A DNA stretch of 15,605 nt from Collinsella sp. (GTDB lineage: Bacteria; Actinomycetota; Coriobacteriia; Coriobacteriales; Coriobacteriaceae). How positions within the stretch are numbered: the stretch's first letter is position 1; the number at the start of each line of letters is the position of its first letter. The stretch is from assembly GCA_022720335.1 (NCBI GenBank), contig JAIHVJ010000084.1, forward strand, positions 1-15,605, read 5' to 3'. Both the position numbers and the translations under genes were made by a program. Shown here one piece after another: positions 13,738-15,605 of the stretch. The notes beneath the pieces were generated by a model that was given only the letters and a program-made list of their open reading frames with translations, searched no databases and had not been told where the DNA came from.

Positions 13738-15150
13738 TTAGGTTGTCGTCGGAACGTAGGGATAGTATTCAAAGCGTAGCGTCATCAGCCGTTGTGGGGA
13801 CTCGATGCCCGCGGCGATGATATCGGCATCGCGGGCGCGGTCAAACCCTTCAAGTTCAATCTGGTACGAGACGTCTTCCATAATGTCCAGACGTCGCCAG
13901 GCCAGGAGCGTGTCGCCATCGAATTCCAAGGTTTTGCTTCCATCTGGGGCAACGGCGTATAGGCGCAGCTTGGCAGTGGTTGCAGGGTCGACGATCGTGA
14001 TCTTCTTGATTTCGTTCCGAGTATTCTTGGCGCCTAACAAGGTGAGCAATGTTGGTGCCACGATTTCGCCCGATGGCAAAAGGACGACCTCGACGGACTC
14101 GGGAAATGCGATGATAGCCGACTTGCGGACGGGCTGATTGGCGGCGGCAACTTCGATGTTCGCGGCGTCGACGGTCGTCGTGTGGTCGAGTGCGGTGAGC
14201 ATGCAGCAGTTGCCCTCATCGACATCTTGAGGCGTAGCAAGGCCTAGGCCGTCCTCGAGTTGGGGATCGTTTGACTCGATAGCAGTTTCATCCGGTTCCT
14301 CTGAAGGGGCGGAGATGTCGTTAGCCGACAGTGACGCGCTATCTGCTTTATCCTCTGTTATGGCTGCGTTCGTGGTCCCATCTTTTGATGGGAAGGCCAT
14401 TTCGTTCAATGCAAAGGGAGCAATCCCGATGGCTCCAGCTCCATTCCATTCCATTTCGAGGAGCGCCGGGTCGGCAAGTACGCGCTGCCTGTCTTGCGCC
14501 TGGACATCGATCTCAATAGGGCAGAGTTTCGCCCCTCGAGTAAGGCTGAGCGACCCGTTTTGCTTATCGTCTTTGATTTTGGCGCCTTCGGCATTGTCGG
14601 CGTAGAACAACAGGGGGGTCTCTCCCGTTGCGACGGTGTCGGTGCTGGCTTTGGTTATCCGCAACGATGCCGTGAATGAGAGCGTGGGCTGCGCGCCGTC
14701 GGCGTGCGAGACAACGCAGCCCAGGCATACACCTCCTTCTTCTTCGAAAAACGCGCTGTCGAAGGCGACCTTCGCTTCGTTCGCCGAGTCATCGACCGAA
14801 GCGATGTCGATGCGTAGCTCCAAATCGCAAGGGTCGTCATCTGCATCGAGCGCAACTGAGCGCCACGTGCAGATGGCGCATCCTGCCTGGGAGCCGTCCG
14901 TCTTGTCCGAACGCTTGATATCCACGACTATCGAGCTGTCCGTGTCCTGACGAAGGCATCCCGAGGTCGAGACTGTTGCCTGTGTGAGCGAAAACCGCTT
15001 GCACGCAATGACGCTCGACGGGTCTGGTGCGGGGCTTAGGGCTGCCGGCAAGGAGTCCGCCATGACGGGGGTCGCCCAAGCGGCGATAGGCGTTCCGGTT
15101 GCGAGTGCGCCGCAGAGCGCGACGACGGGCAAAAGGTTCTTCGATGCCAT
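13738..15150 (-). CDS. Secreted cysteine-rich protein of unknown function
   Basis: I do not recognise a family. The 470-residue product starts at ATG 15150 behind AAGGAGA. It has a signal peptide (ASKNLLPVVALCGALATG and on to about residue 31, cleaved near ATPVMA-DS). The mature part carries ten cysteines, including C-x2-C pairs (CAIC, CLGC) and a CC pair (GNCCML), which is unusual for an exported actinobacterial protein and suggests disulfides. An acidic Ser/Glu/Asp-rich linker (about 265-315) divides two beta-rich halves. The C-terminal half contains IIAFPESVEVVLLPSGEIV and YQIELEGFD and ends LRFEYYPYVPTTT. No sortase signal or C-terminal membrane helix is visible, so it is probably secreted or bound to a partner. 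It lies 39 bp downstream of the LAQTG protein, likely in the same operon. Confidence 0.75.
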   Translation of the reverse strand: MASKNLLPVVALCGALATGTPIAAWATPVMADSLPAALSPAPDPSSVIACKRFSLTQATVSTSGCLRQDTDSSIVVDIKRSDKTDGSQAGCAICTWRSVALDADDDPCDLELRIDIASVDDSANEAKVAFDSAFFEEEGGVCLGCVVSHADGAQPTLSFTASLRITKASTDTVATGETPLLFYADNAEGAKIKDDKQNGSLSLTRGAKLCPIEIDVQAQDRQRVLADPALLEMEWNGAGAIGIAPFALNEMAFPSKDGTTNAAITEDKADSASLSANDISAPSEEPDETAIESNDPQLEDGLGLATPQDVDEGNCCMLTALDHTTTVDAANIEVAAANQPVRKSAIIAFPESVEVVLLPSGEIVAPTLLTLLGAKNTRNEIKKITIVDPATTAKLRLYAVAPDGSKTLEFDGDTLLAWRRLDIMEDVSYQIELEGFDRARDADIIAAGIESPQRLMTLRFEYYPYVPTTT

Positions 15151-15189
15151 GGGGTCTCCTTGCTTTATATTGTGCGAGCTGGTTGTGTC

Positions 15190-15453
15190 TTATTGCTGGT
15201 TGCGTTTGATGCACAGTCCGAGGCCGGTGGCTCCCGCGCCCGCCGCAGCGACGCTTGCTGCCAAGAGCTGCTTTTCGTCGCCCGTTTGCGCCAACGGTTC
15301 CTGGCGGTCGCCGCGATCGAGCCCCGAGAGGTCGACCGTCACTTGCGTGGCGGCCTGCGCCTGTTCTTGTTGGGCAAAAGCCACTGCCGGCGCGAGCACC
15401 AGGATGCCGACGATGGCGGCCGATGTGATCGCCTTATGCCGTAGCGTGTGCAC
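15190..15453 (-). CDS. Small LAQTG-type cell-wall-anchor candidate
   Basis: With GTG at 15451-15453 as start the product has 87 residues. A signal peptide (HTLRHKAITSAAIVGILVLA, cut near AVAFA-QQ) precedes a mature segment of only about 30 residues (QEQAQAATQVTVDLSGLDRG), then the sortase-like signal PLAQTGD, a hydrophobic Ala/Gly helix and the basic tail CIKRNQQ. This is a complete cell-wall-sorting layout with LAQTG instead of LPxTG, a form common in Coriobacteriia. A longer frame back to 15483 (TTG) would put extra residues before the signal peptide. GTG is preferred because GGACGG lies 9 nt upstream. The start overlaps the end of the preceding gene by 20 bases. The tiny exposed part suggests a linker, a pilus or matrix accessory, or a decayed anchor. 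Confidence 0.7.
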   Translation of the reverse strand: MHTLRHKAITSAAIVGILVLAPAVAFAQQEQAQAATQVTVDLSGLDRGDRQEPLAQTGDEKQLLAASVAAAGAGATGLGLCIKRNQQ

Positions 15454-15605
15454 CGGGCTCGACCGTCCAAGTGATTGTTGCAACCTGATCGCCTTCGCCG
15501 GTTATATGGAAGATGTCGCGCGTGACGCGGGCGACATTTCCGCTCGTCTTGAGCTTGATCTTGTCCGAACCGCCGGCAATACCCTGATAGCCCATATCAA
15601 AGGTT
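15434..15605 (-). CDS. C-terminal end of an unrecognised protein, probably exported (runs off right edge)
   Basis: The minus-strand frame is open from the right edge to a TAA at 15434-15436 and encodes 56 visible residues: FDMGYQGIAGGSDKIKLKTS, then NVARVTRDIFHITGEGDQVA and TITWTVEPGAHATA. The alternating polar/hydrophobic pattern suggests beta strands. It overlaps the start of the LAQTG gene by 20 bases, so it belongs to the same operon and is likely also exported. The start and family lie outside the window. Confidence 0.6.
   Translation of the reverse strand, partial: TFDMGYQGIAGGSDKIKLKTSGNVARVTRDIFHITGEGDQVATITWTVEPGAHATA

Noticed and set aside
1..15605. tRNA, rRNA, CRISPR, insertion sequence or attachment site
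   Set aside because: No repeat-spacer pattern, transposase or integrase motif, cloverleaf-like segment or rRNA-like stretch was seen on reading; small RNAs cannot be excluded by eye.

Overview
The window reads as chromosomal DNA from a GC-rich gut actinobacterium of the class Coriobacteriia, most likely Collinsella or a close relative. This is an inference from gene content and style: GC-rich coding, GTG starts, a LAQTG-type sortase signal, a bacterial Elp3 and a DUF3516-type helicase. No rRNA, tRNA, CRISPR array, transposase or integrase was recognised. Coding density is high, and the largest gap between genes is about 270 bp.

Layout, left to right. (1) 1-2608, minus strand: the N-terminal part of a Ski2/DUF3516-like DEAD/DEAH helicase running off the left edge; a tRNA m7G46 methyltransferase gene (trmB) whose reading frame breaks near 1100; and a Trm9/ALKBH8-like SAM methyltransferase. 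(2) 2876-7379, plus strand: a membrane-anchored XRE regulator overlapping a DUF4097 (toastrack) membrane protein, two hairpins, then elp3 directly abutting a membrane-anchored spermidine-synthase-fold protein. (3) 12813-7406, minus strand: a three-gene operon of a TerB-N/TerB-C protein, a DUF2791/BrxD-like ATPase and an Lhr-like helicase. This is the composition and order of the Shango anti-phage system (sngA-sngB-sngC). The helicase gene is frameshifted at about 8790, exactly where motif IV should lie, so the locus is probably a decayed Shango unless the break is an assembly error. (4) 15605-12903, minus strand: a DUF554 membrane protein preceded by a run of exported proteins, namely the end of an unrecognised protein, a small LAQTG cell-wall-anchor candidate and a 470-residue cysteine-rich secreted protein.

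How the genes work together. Elp3 makes cm5U at the tRNA wobble position and Trm9 enzymes methylate cm5U to mcm5U, so having both within 2 kb suggests a bacterial version of the eukaryotic mcm5U34 pathway. The XRE/DUF4097 pair looks like a self-contained envelope-sensing unit. The Shango operon has its own extended -10 promoter, coupled sngA/sngB translation and a hairpin before sngC. Two genes in the window (trmB and sngC) show the same signature: two good protein segments in different frames with an expected conserved stretch missing between them. This should be checked against raw reads.
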